From Candidatus Omnitrophota bacterium (GTDB lineage: Bacteria; Omnitrophota; Gorgyraeia; Gygaellales; Profunditerraquicolaceae), in the NCBI GenBank assembly GCA_028717045.1, contig JAQUON010000041.1:1-11871 (forward strand): DNA of 11,871 bases, read 5' to 3'. Below the pieces are notes generated by a model. The model was not told the origin of the DNA and did not search any database. It worked only from the letters and a program-made list of their open reading frames with translations. Below are positions 1-5,128 of the stretch, in pieces. Both the position numbers and the translations under genes were made by a program. Position 1 is the stretch's first letter. Each line of letters starts with the position of its first letter.

Positions 1-93
1 ATATTCAGCAGTCTCAATTGCGCGGGCTATCTCTCTTTCAATAACCTTTTTGCCGATCTTTTCCTGAAATTTAAATTTGCATACGTCCGTCAT
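1..93 (-). CDS. Unknown mobile-element protein, N-terminal 31 codons only
   Basis: An open frame begins with ATG at 93 and runs off the left edge. It starts MTDVCKFKFQ and continues with a Lys/Glu-rich, probably helical stretch. A GGAGG ribosome-binding site lies 5 nt before the ATG. The TGCGACA-N19-ATATAC element (108-139) lies immediately upstream, ending 14 nt before the start codon, the same distance as for the 73-residue gene at 810-1031. It follows the sigma-like gene in the same direction. Too little is visible to assign a family. The start site and signals make a real gene likely; its function is unknown. Confidence 0.6.
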   Translation of the reverse strand, partial: MTDVCKFKFQEKIGKKVIEREIARAIETAEY

Positions 94-107
94 TTTTGCC
101 TCCATTC

Positions 108-139
108 GTATATCCCGATTTTCTTCTTAAAATGTCGCA
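108..139 (-). promoter_or_regulatory. Composite element, copy A (TGCGACA-N19-ATATAC)
   Basis: Read on the minus strand, TGCGACA at 139-133 is followed by exactly 19 nt, ending in AAAATCGGG, and then ATATAC at 113-108. The ATG of the partial gene follows 14 nt later, with GGAGG between. The two-block layout resembles a -35/-10 promoter, but the spacing is longer than for sigma-70. It could be a promoter for a dedicated sigma factor, a promoter with an overlapping operator, or an RNA-level element in the leader. Confidence 0.6.
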
Positions 140-152
140 CCCTTTTTAGAAA

Positions 153-719
153 TTATTTCAAATAGTCTCTGAGTCCTTCTTTCTCGAAAATCTCCCTGAT
201 TCGAGATATCTCGCGATATATAGTGCTCCTGTGTTCGGCGAAATGCTTGCAGGCTTCATTTATGGTTAGGCCGCCTTCGCCCAACAGCTTGCATAGCTTC
301 TTTTGCTGAGACGTCAGTTTTTGATATACCTTGGAAACTTCAATCTTGAGATCTGACTCTTTTTGAGACGGGATATCTCTGTCTTCTGGAATTTGATCTT
401 TTAAGGTAGGCGCGTTCTCATCGTCATTTAAAGGTTCATCCAGAGAAATGGCTTCATAAATCGTCTTCCTTTTATCTGCTTTTAGCTTTTCGGCGATCTT
501 CTCGAGTTCTTTCTTAACAACCCCCGCCATAAAAGTTTTCTTTGATGCTTGTCGGCTAGGGTCGTATTCATCCCGGAGATCTAACCAACATACAAGGCAT
601 TCCTGCAAGAGGTCATCAAAACTTTCATGTCTTAAGCATTTATATTTTTCTCTATATTCATTGATTACCCACTTTGCGGTAGCAATTTCCCAGCTCTCAA
701 ATAACCCTCCGTAGTTCAA
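153..719 (-). CDS. Sigma-70-like transcription factor of the mobile element
   Basis: This 188-residue protein has the layout of a compact sigma-70-family factor. Residues about 25-85 look like region 2: a DLLQE motif at 36-40, then an EYDPSR segment and a helix up to VKKEL. An acidic linker starting ISLDEPL (91-97) resembles the segment found before region 4 in many sigma factors. Residues about 130-180 form a region-4-like helix-turn-helix (LTINEACKHF, then STIYREISRI) that would contact a -35 element. The start is TTG at 719, supported by AGGAGG just upstream. It lies between two genes that carry the TGCGACA/ATATAC element and probably serves the element's own transcription. No copy of that element precedes this gene. 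It could alternatively be a non-sigma DNA-binding protein derived from the fold. Confidence 0.72.
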   Translation of the reverse strand: MNYGGLFESWEIATAKWVINEYREKYKCLRHESFDDLLQECLVCWLDLRDEYDPSRQASKKTFMAGVVKKELEKIAEKLKADKRKTIYEAISLDEPLNDDENAPTLKDQIPEDRDIPSQKESDLKIEVSKVYQKLTSQQKKLCKLLGEGGLTINEACKHFAEHRSTIYREISRIREIFEKEGLRDYLK

Positions 720-740
720 AACACCTCCTATATATTTCGG

Positions 741-759
741 AGCCGAAACCTATTCGGCT
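741..759. repeat. Short perfect inverted repeat ahead of the sigma-like gene
   Basis: AGCCGAA (741-747) and TTCGGCT (753-759) form a perfect 7-bp stem around a 5-nt loop, upstream of the ribosome-binding site of the sigma-like gene. It could be a leader hairpin or an operator. A terminator is less likely, because on the minus strand no T-run follows. Confidence 0.4.
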
Positions 760-809
760 TCTTTTCGAGGTGTATGGGCTAACCTTGCGGAGGGCCAAAA
801 AGAGAATTA

Positions 810-1031
810 TTATTGAGTCTTTTTTAATTTACATTGCGAGATGTCATCCAATCCCAATATCTCTCTTTGCGTCGGCTCTCTGCCCAAAATGCCGGATAGG
901 ACTTCCATCATCGCTTTATAGAGCTTTTCATTCACGAGTTGTTTTTCTTCCACGGAAAGTTTTTGCGCATAAACTATACGGATCCGGCCTCCGAACCGCT
1001 TATTGAAATTATTTTTTATGCGCTGACCCAT
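810..1031 (-). CDS. Small basic protein of unknown function (73 aa)
   Basis: The protein starts MGQRIKNNFN and is rich in Arg and Lys in its first 40 residues. A more acidic, helical second half contains GREPTQREILGLDD, and the end is basic. I do not recognise a family. Support for a real gene comes from context: an AGGTG ribosome-binding site just before the ATG at 1031, the TGCGACA-N19-ATATAC element ending 14 nt upstream, and co-orientation with the sigma-like gene about 90 nt downstream. The overlapping plus-strand frames have no comparable start signals. The small basic form would suit a nucleic-acid-binding accessory protein such as an element regulator or excision factor, but this is a guess. 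Confidence 0.55.
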   Translation of the reverse strand: MGQRIKNNFNKRFGGRIRIVYAQKLSVEEKQLVNEKLYKAMMEVLSGILGREPTQREILGLDDISQCKLKKTQ

Positions 1032-1045
1032 ATTTCACCTCTACT

Positions 1046-1077
1046 GTATATCCCGATTTTTTCTGTGATTTGTCGCA
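1046..1077 (-). promoter_or_regulatory. Composite element, copy B (TGCGACA-N19-ATATAC)
   Basis: Same blocks and same 19-nt spacing as copy A: TGCGACA at 1077-1071, AAAATCGGG then ATATAC ending at 1046. The ATG of the 73-residue gene follows after 14 nt. It forms the left arm of an inverted pair with copy C, with 7 nt between the two TGCGACA blocks. Confidence 0.62.
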
Positions 1078-1084
1078 ATAAAAA

Positions 1085-1116
1085 TGCGACATTTCTAAGG
1101 GAAAATCGGGATATAC
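1085..1116 (+). promoter_or_regulatory. Composite element, copy C (TGCGACA-N19-ATATAC)
   Basis: TGCGACA at 1085-1091, a 19-nt spacer ending AAAATCGGG, then ATATAC at 1111-1116, pointing to the serine recombinase gene. An AGGTG sequence and an ATG lie 12 nt further on, opening a 9-codon frame (1129-1158, MHYIIPRKH). The first step downstream may therefore be a leader peptide, or the remnant of an older gene start, before the recombinase at 1225. Confidence 0.6.
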
Positions 1117-1132
1117 GCATAGGTGCCTATGC
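1117..1132. promoter_or_regulatory. 16-nt perfect palindrome downstream of copy C
   Basis: GCATAGG and CCTATGC are perfect inverted arms around a central TG, directly after the ATATAC block that faces the recombinase. The position suits an operator controlling recombinase transcription. A 7+2+7 dyad with a central dinucleotide is also the general form of a serine recombinase crossover site. Neither reading can be proven from one sequence. Confidence 0.4.
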
Positions 1133-1174
1133 ACTACATTATCCCCCGGAAGCATTAAAAACTATTGATATAGC

Positions 1175-1201
1175 TTGACTTGTGCACCGTTTTGTTATAG
1201 G
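1175..1201 (+). promoter_or_regulatory. Weak possible sigma-70 promoter for the recombinase
   Basis: TTGACT at 1175-1180 and TATAGG at 1196-1201 are separated by 15 nt, shorter than ideal. The recombinase ribosome-binding site follows shortly after. This is an alternative to copy C as the source of recombinase mRNA. Confidence 0.25.
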
Positions 1202-1224
1202 GGTTGTGTTGCAAAAGGAGAGCC

Positions 1225-2979
1225 GTGATAACACCCAACAAGAAACAAGATAAAAAGAAATATGTGATTTATACCCGCTGTTCTACTGATGACCAGGCCC
1301 AGGGAGAGTTCACTACCCTTGATGCCCAGGCCTATCACTGCAAGAATCTGCTGGACGCCTTCGGGCATGAGCTTGCCGATATCGGGAAGAAAGGCATCGT
1401 AACAGACGACGGGTACTCCGGTAAGGATCTCAACCGGCCCGGCGTTCAGATGATTATCGACCAGGTGCGCAGAAAAACTGCCACCTTTGACGGAATAATC
1501 TTCTTCCGTCTCGACCGCCTGACCCGCAATACCCGCGACCTCTACTGGCTTATTGATCTATTCAACTCCAAAGAGATCGCTTTTGTATCCGTACGCGAAA
1601 ACCTTGACAGCTCAACTGCCATAGGCAGAGTAGTAATCGGCATACTTGGGATTTTATCAGCCTTTGAGCGGGAGCTCATCGGCGAACGCGTGAAGGCATC
1701 CTGCGTTGCCAGGGTGCGTCAAGGCAGATGGGTTGGCGGCAACGTGCCTTTCGGCTATAAATTGATACCCGACGGCGCGCCGCTGCCAAACGGCAGGCAG
1801 CCGCACAAGATTATTGTCGATCCTGAAACAGGAAATAAGCTGCGCTTTATTTGGGAAATGGCTGCTAATAACAAGTCGCTTTACGATATCGGCCAAGAAT
1901 TAATCCGCAGAGGCATAAAGACCCCCACTAGTAAAATCTGGCGAAAGCAGAGCATCGCCTGGATCATAAAGAACCACTTCCATAAGGGTTATATAAAATA
2001 CGGCAAGGAGATACATAAAGGCGCTCATCCTGCTATTGTGGACGAAGATCTCTGGGAGAAAGCAAATCGAATGCTGACTGCAAAACTTCCCGGGCACCGC
2101 TTTATAAAACAAACTCCGGAGTATATCTACCTCTTAGCCGGACTCCTTAAGTGCGGCGAATGCGGCAGCCATTATGTTTGCGAAAGCGGCAACGGCCAGG
2201 CAGCAGAGAAATTCTTTTATTATGTATGCGGCAGGTCCAAGCAGAAATTAGGCTGCGATGTGTCTAGGTTCTCTGCAAGGGGCTTTGATGAGGCGCTTAT
2301 CGATTATTTCAAGCGGGCATCTGCTGATCAGGACATCATCGTAAAGGCGATCGGGGACGCAATCCTTGACTCCCAGATAAAGCTCGAGGCCCTCGAGAAA
2401 ATGATGAAGCCTCTCCAAGACAAACTGGCAGAGACCAAACAGGAAGCAAGTAGGCTTCTTGAATTAGCAATGGATAACAAGGTATCGCAGGGAAAGACTT
2501 ATAAGGATAAAATGGCAGGACTTGATGAGGAAATTGTCAGGCTGGAAGACGAGCTGGACAAGCTACAGGCGAAGAAAAGCGTGGCTCAAATGTCGGCAAG
2601 CTCGGGGCAGTTTTTGCACTCAAATCTTAAGTTTGCCATGCAATATATCGAAAAGGCCCCTCCGGAAGCCCAGAAGAGCCTAATACAAGCCATGATCAAA
2701 GAAATCGTCGTTTACAAGGATTATATCGAGATCAAAATGTATATAGACCAGCCCACGGTAGACAGCCTTTCATGCAGCCTGCCTGCCCCGGATGCCCAAA
2801 AAGGCCCTAAAAACCAAGAACGCCCTGCAGGGGATACCTGCAAGGCGCTTGTTACTGTATCGGACGCCCGATGTTCGCCTGAGCGTCAAGGTTGGCTGCC
2901 CCGCTTGGACTCGAACCAAGATAGTCAGATCCAGAATCTGAAGTCCTACCGATTAGACGACAGGGCAAGACAAGTTTAG
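1225..2979 (+). CDS. Large serine recombinase (site-specific integrase)
   Basis: It would cut and rejoin DNA through a phosphoserine link to insert and excise the element. Numbered from GTG 1225, which has AAGGAG 5 nt upstream, the catalytic Ser is residue 20 in YTRCS. The resolvase domain spans about 13-163 and includes DRLTRN (97-102) and the long E-helix (GILSAFEREL). A recombinase domain follows at about 175-285. A zinc ribbon has Cys310, Cys313, Cys335 and Cys344, and a coiled coil covers about 385-455. Recognisable family sequence ends near residue 510. The last 60 or so residues are read from the opposite strand of the tRNA-Gln terminator and gene (WLPRLDSNQD onward), so the native C-terminus is uncertain. 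An in-frame TTG at 1204 lacks a ribosome-binding site. Confidence 0.93.
   Translation: MITPNKKQDKKKYVIYTRCSTDDQAQGEFTTLDAQAYHCKNLLDAFGHELADIGKKGIVTDDGYSGKDLNRPGVQMIIDQVRRKTATFDGIIFFRLDRLTRNTRDLYWLIDLFNSKEIAFVSVRENLDSSTAIGRVVIGILGILSAFERELIGERVKASCVARVRQGRWVGGNVPFGYKLIPDGAPLPNGRQPHKIIVDPETGNKLRFIWEMAANNKSLYDIGQELIRRGIKTPTSKIWRKQSIAWIIKNHFHKGYIKYGKEIHKGAHPAIVDEDLWEKANRMLTAKLPGHRFIKQTPEYIYLLAGLLKCGECGSHYVCESGNGQAAEKFFYYVCGRSKQKLGCDVSRFSARGFDEALIDYFKRASADQDIIVKAIGDAILDSQIKLEALEKMMKPLQDKLAETKQEASRLLELAMDNKVSQGKTYKDKMAGLDEEIVRLEDELDKLQAKKSVAQMSASSGQFLHSNLKFAMQYIEKAPPEAQKSLIQAMIKEIVVYKDYIEIKMYIDQPTVDSLSCSLPAPDAQKGPKNQERPAGDTCKALVTVSDARCSPERQGWLPRLDSNQDSQIQNLKSYRLDDRARQV
2808..2847 (-). terminator. 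Likely intrinsic terminator of tRNA-Gln
   Basis: On the minus strand, about 45 nt after the tRNA 3' end, arms CGCCTTGCAGG (2847-2837) and CCTGCAGGGCG (2831-2821) pair with one mismatch around a 5-nt loop. TTCTTGGTTTTT follows. The T-run starts a few bases late, so termination may be partial. The whole structure lies inside the recombinase reading frame on the other strand. Confidence 0.45.
2893..2967 (-). tRNA. tRNA-Gln (anticodon CUG)
   Basis: All elements of a canonical tRNA can be read on the minus strand: a 7-bp acceptor stem (TGCCCTG with CGGGGCA), a GTC/GAC D-stem with GG in its loop, a TCAGA/TCTGA anticodon stem with loop TTCTGGA, a CTTGG/CCAAG T-stem with TTCGAGT loop, discriminator G and an encoded CCA. 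The anticodon CTG decodes the glutamine codon CAG. The U1-A72 pair and GCCA end are typical of tRNA-Gln. Its 3' end faces the recombinase gene, whose reading frame covers it fully on the other strand. Its own transcription probably starts from the promoter at 3126-3154, together with the small ORF. Confidence 0.95.
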
Positions 2980-2984
2980 TTTTA

Positions 2985-3095
2985 TTATTGTCCCTCGCGT
3001 AACCGCGGCAAAAATATCGAAGAAATTTTTGCCTCACGCTTCGGGATAAATTCGGGCGTATAACTTATGTCGCCATTAATACGCAGCGGCTCCAT
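2985..3095 (-). CDS. 36-aa small ORF in the tRNA-Gln transcript
   Basis: ATG at 3095 opens a frame that begins MEPLRINGDI, ends FLPRLREGQ and closes with two consecutive TAA codons. GAGGG lies 8 nt before the ATG. A well-formed sigma-70 promoter lies just upstream, and the tRNA-Gln 5' end is only 17 nt after the stop, so the two are probably co-transcribed. The peptide has no membrane segment or signal and matches nothing I recognise. The frame contains a 9-bp inverted repeat (3007-3033). It could be a real small protein, a leader peptide, or a chance frame in a processed 5' leader. Confidence 0.42.
   Translation of the reverse strand: MEPLRINGDISYTPEFIPKREAKISSIFLPRLREGQ
3007..3033. repeat. 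9-bp perfect inverted repeat inside the small ORF
   Basis: GGCAAAAAT (3007-3015) and ATTTTTGCC (3025-3033) flank a 9-nt loop. In RNA from the minus strand it would form a hairpin about 40 nt before the tRNA 5' end. It might influence tRNA processing or attenuation. No T-run follows it on the minus strand. Confidence 0.4.
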
Positions 3096-3125
3096 AAGGT
3101 ATGCCCTCATTTAAATGCAGTAATG

Positions 3126-3154
3126 AGTATATCGTAGGGGTTTGGTAAAATCAA
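3126..3154 (-). promoter_or_regulatory. Sigma-70-type promoter for the small ORF and tRNA-Gln
   Basis: TTGATT (3154-3149), a 17-nt spacer, and TATACT (3131-3126) on the minus strand. Transcription should start near 3119, ahead of the small ORF's ribosome-binding site, and read into tRNA-Gln. Confidence 0.65.
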
Positions 3155-3186
3155 GTGAATTGTTTGTAACTAAGGGAGGGCAAAGC

Positions 3187-3516
3187 TTATATCGTCCTTA
3201 AAACCCTGGACATTCCCATGAGGTCGGCCCTGTCCAGATTGATACCTGCCTTATACCTATTTGGCTCTAATCGTTCTGACCAGACAATTTCGCCTCTGGT
3301 ATAAAGCGAATCGCCTTTATCGGGGATATGCAGCCAAAGCTCGATGCTGGAATTGGGGGATAATGCTTCATGTGTCACAATGCCCACTCCTTTGGCGCTG
3401 ATATCCTGCGCTTCACAATACCCCTCCTTACAGGTGCTCGGGCATAAAAAGCGCGCAGGAAATTCAACGGGGAAGCGCGCGAATATTCTTTTATCCTCTG
3501 ACTCTTGTCTCTGCAT
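3187..3516 (-). CDS. Single-domain PilZ protein (cyclic-di-GMP receptor)
   Basis: This 109-residue protein consists of one PilZ domain, the fold that binds the second messenger cyclic-di-GMP and then acts on a partner in motility, secretion or polysaccharide export. Both ligand motifs are present: RxxxR as R10-IFA-R14 and DxSxxG as DISAKG at 38-43. A GEIVW strand typical of the fold follows. ATG 3516 is chosen as the start. The longer frame from GTG 3555 would begin inside the 3' arm of a terminator and is unlikely. There is no strong ribosome-binding site, so translation may be weak or controlled. The gene has its own promoter and structured leader upstream and is not part of the gltX operon. 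Confidence 0.87.
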   Translation of the reverse strand: MQRQESEDKRIFARFPVEFPARFLCPSTCKEGYCEAQDISAKGVGIVTHEALSPNSSIELWLHIPDKGDSLYTRGEIVWSERLEPNRYKAGINLDRADLMGMSRVLRTI

Positions 3517-3543
3517 ATCGTGAGTCTTTATAAAAGCCTTAAA

Positions 3544-3587
3544 TAAAAAAGCCACGCGAAAGGCTTGACTTTACCTCCGTGGCTTTT
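3544..3587 (-). terminator. Intrinsic terminator in the leader of the PilZ gene
   Basis: AAAAGCCACG (3587-3578) and CGTGGCTTTT (3556-3547) pair perfectly around a 21-nt loop, and the stem runs into TTTTTTATTT. It lies between the promoter at 3617-3645 and the PilZ start, so it would stop transcription before the gene unless antagonised. It may equally end a short free-standing RNA. Confidence 0.7.
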
Positions 3588-3610
3588 GACCCAGGCTTTC
3601 GCCTGAATCC
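3547..3610 (-). ncRNA. Structured leader RNA, possible riboswitch or small RNA
   Basis: RNA from the promoter upstream would begin near 3610. It holds a 5-bp hairpin with a GAAA tetraloop (CAGGC-GAAA-GCCTG, 3605-3592), then GGTCAAAAGCCACGG, then the terminator. GCGAAAG in the first hairpin is complementary to CTTTCGC in the terminator's 3' part, so an alternative, antiterminating pairing is possible. The GNRA hairpin and the AAAGCCACGG segment recall the cyclic-di-GMP-I (GEMM) riboswitch, which would suit a PilZ gene. The second half of that motif is missing, however, so I do not call it GEMM. Confidence 0.45.
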
Positions 3611-3616
3611 GAGTTG

Positions 3617-3645
3617 AGTATATCTTAATTTCTCAATGCTGTCAA
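3617..3645 (-). promoter_or_regulatory. Near-consensus sigma-70 promoter for the PilZ leader
   Basis: TTGACA (3645-3640), a 17-nt spacer and TATACT (3622-3617) on the minus strand. It lies just after the stop codon of the lipoprotein gene and drives the structured leader ahead of the PilZ gene. Confidence 0.8.
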
Positions 3646-3659
3646 GAACGATTTGGCAG

Positions 3660-3824
3660 TTACCAAAGATTCTTGCGCATCCAGTCATCTATTTTTTGGG
3701 CGGATTGCCAGTCTTTCTGGAATCCCTCACCAGCTCCTTTTGCTGCTCCTTTAAGCGTCTCGCAACCGCAGAGCGCCATTGTCAACGCGCACAAAAGCAA
3801 AAGCGCTACTTTCCTCTTTCTCAT
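3660..3824 (-). CDS. Small entericidin-like lipoprotein (54 aa)
   Basis: The frame starts MRKRKVALLLLC, a basic N-terminus plus hydrophobic core, and reaches a lipobox ending LCGC, so Cys21 would be lipidated after signal peptidase II cleavage. The mature part (CETLKGAAKGAGEGF) resembles entericidin-type small lipoproteins, with Gly/Ala repeats, then a short Trp-containing helix ending in NLW. Its ATG overlaps the gltX stop in ATGA, and AAGGAGG precedes it, so it is translationally coupled to gltX and closes the long operon. Entericidins are envelope-associated, but the match is by pattern only and the role of this protein is unknown. Confidence 0.75.
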   Translation of the reverse strand: MRKRKVALLLLCALTMALCGCETLKGAAKGAGEGFQKDWQSAQKIDDWMRKNLW

Positions 3825-5128
3825 TCAGCTTCCTCCTTGGTTACCCAACGCATCAATCTTTTTTTGGTACGCTCTTTGCCCAAATAATATATCACTTCAA
3901 AAAGGCCAGGCCCGACAGTTTTACCGGTTAATGCCACCCGGATAGGATGTATCAATGCCCGGGACTGAATCCGCAACTGCTGCACTAATGCCCTGAATGC
4001 CTCTTCTATATGTATACTATCAAAAATTTCTAGCTTTTCCAGCTTTTCTATAAAAAGCCTGAACTCTTTCGAAAGATCGTGGGATAAGAATTTTTTCTTC
4101 GCCTCTTCATCGACCGTAATAGTATCGAGAAAGAAAAAATCAGCCCAATCAACAAAATCGTTCAATACACAGAGCCGATCCTTGAATAATTGTACCAGGG
4201 ATACTACGTATTGTCTATCGTAGTTTTCTTGCGCGATATATTTTTTCTCAACCAACAAAGGTATCAGTTCATCGGTAAGCTTTTCGGCATCTATGCGTTT
4301 AAGGTATTGGTTATTCATCCAATCCAGCTTATCCAAATCCAGCACTGCCGCCGTTTTATTGACGGCTTTGATATCAAAGAGGCTGACGGCTTCGCGGATA
4401 TCGACAATTTCGCGGTTGCCTCCCGGAGACCAACCCAACAGTAGGAGGTAATTGACGAGGGCTTCGGGCAGATACCCCATTGCCCGGTATTCTGAAATCG
4501 CAGTTGCGCCTTTACGCTTTGAAAGCCGGCCGCCTTCTTTCGCAAGTATTAAAGGCAGGTGCGCAAATTCGGGGACGGGAAATCCTAATGCGCCATAGAG
4601 AAGGATTTGTTTTGGCGTATTGGAAATATGGTCATCCCCCCGGACCACATGGGTAATATGCATCGTGGCATCATCAACCACACAGGCGAAATTATACGTA
4701 GGCGTCCCGTCGGATTTGATGAGCACCTGATCTTTAATGGTAGTGGCGTCAAATTCTATGTCGCCGCGGATTAAATCCTTGACCTTGATTTTCTGGGGAG
4801 ATACCCTAAAGATTATTGCCTCTTTGCCCTCTTGTGATTTTTCAATATAGGCTAAGCCTTTTGCAACAAGCTTCTGTGCCTGCTCCTTGTATATGGTAAA
4901 CCGCTGGCTTTGGTAATAAATTTCATCCCAATTAAACCCCAGCCATGTAAGACTCCCTAGTATCTCTTCCAAATACTCCTTGCGCGAACGCAGGGCATCC
5001 GTGTCTTCTATTCTGAGGATAAAGGTGCCGTGGCTGGCTTGCGCATACAGCCAGTTGAACAAGGCAGTACGGCCTCCTCCGATGTGCAAATTGCCTGTAG
5101 GGCTGGGCGCAAATCGTACCCGCATCAT
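3821..5128 (-). CDS. gltX: Glutamyl-tRNA synthetase, unusually short
   Basis: A class I synthetase that charges tRNA-Glu (and, in non-discriminating forms, tRNA-Gln) with glutamate. The HIGH motif is in PTGNLHIGGGR (10-20), RGDDH at 163-167 belongs to the active-site half, and the KMSKS equivalent is RLSKRKG (201-207). The start is ATG 5128, overlapping the dxs stop as ATGA; the extra frame further upstream is dxs read out of phase. At 435 residues it is shorter than the usual 465-480. The loss lies near residues 93-105, where KGLAY passes almost directly into AIIFRV. The segment that normally lies there, which carries zinc cysteines in many bacterial enzymes, is gone. Function should be retained, since both signature motifs are intact. 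Confidence 0.95.
   Translation of the reverse strand: MMRVRFAPSPTGNLHIGGGRTALFNWLYAQASHGTFILRIEDTDALRSRKEYLEEILGSLTWLGFNWDEIYYQSQRFTIYKEQAQKLVAKGLAYIEKSQEGKEAIIFRVSPQKIKVKDLIRGDIEFDATTIKDQVLIKSDGTPTYNFACVVDDATMHITHVVRGDDHISNTPKQILLYGALGFPVPEFAHLPLILAKEGGRLSKRKGATAISEYRAMGYLPEALVNYLLLLGWSPGGNREIVDIREAVSLFDIKAVNKTAAVLDLDKLDWMNNQYLKRIDAEKLTDELIPLLVEKKYIAQENYDRQYVVSLVQLFKDRLCVLNDFVDWADFFFLDTITVDEEAKKKFLSHDLSKEFRLFIEKLEKLEIFDSIHIEEAFRALVQQLRIQSRALIHPIRVALTGKTVGPGLFEVIYYLGKERTKKRLMRWVTKEEAE

Noticed and set aside
770..1178. Plus-strand frames of 78 and 79 codons overlapping the 73-aa gene
   Set aside because: No ribosome-binding sites, and they cross the conserved motif copies and the opposing gene that has start signals.
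1204..1224. TTG start for the recombinase at 1204
   Set aside because: The AAGGAG sequence lies downstream of this TTG and correctly spaced for GTG 1225.
3007..3033. Inverted repeat as an intrinsic terminator
   Set aside because: No T-run follows on either strand, and it lies within the small ORF ahead of tRNA-Gln.
2852..3037. 61-codon minus-strand frame across tRNA-Gln
   Set aside because: It reads the tRNA sense strand as protein, has no ribosome-binding site, and the tRNA explains the sequence.
3517..3555. Longer PilZ frame starting at GTG 3555
   Set aside because: This start lies in the 3' arm of the terminator hairpin, has no ribosome-binding site, and the extra residues are not part of the PilZ fold.
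3544..3610. Canonical cyclic-di-GMP-I (GEMM) riboswitch
   Set aside because: The GGCAAACC segment and the second stem with its GGTAGCCGGGTTGCC-like end are absent; only partial resemblance remains.
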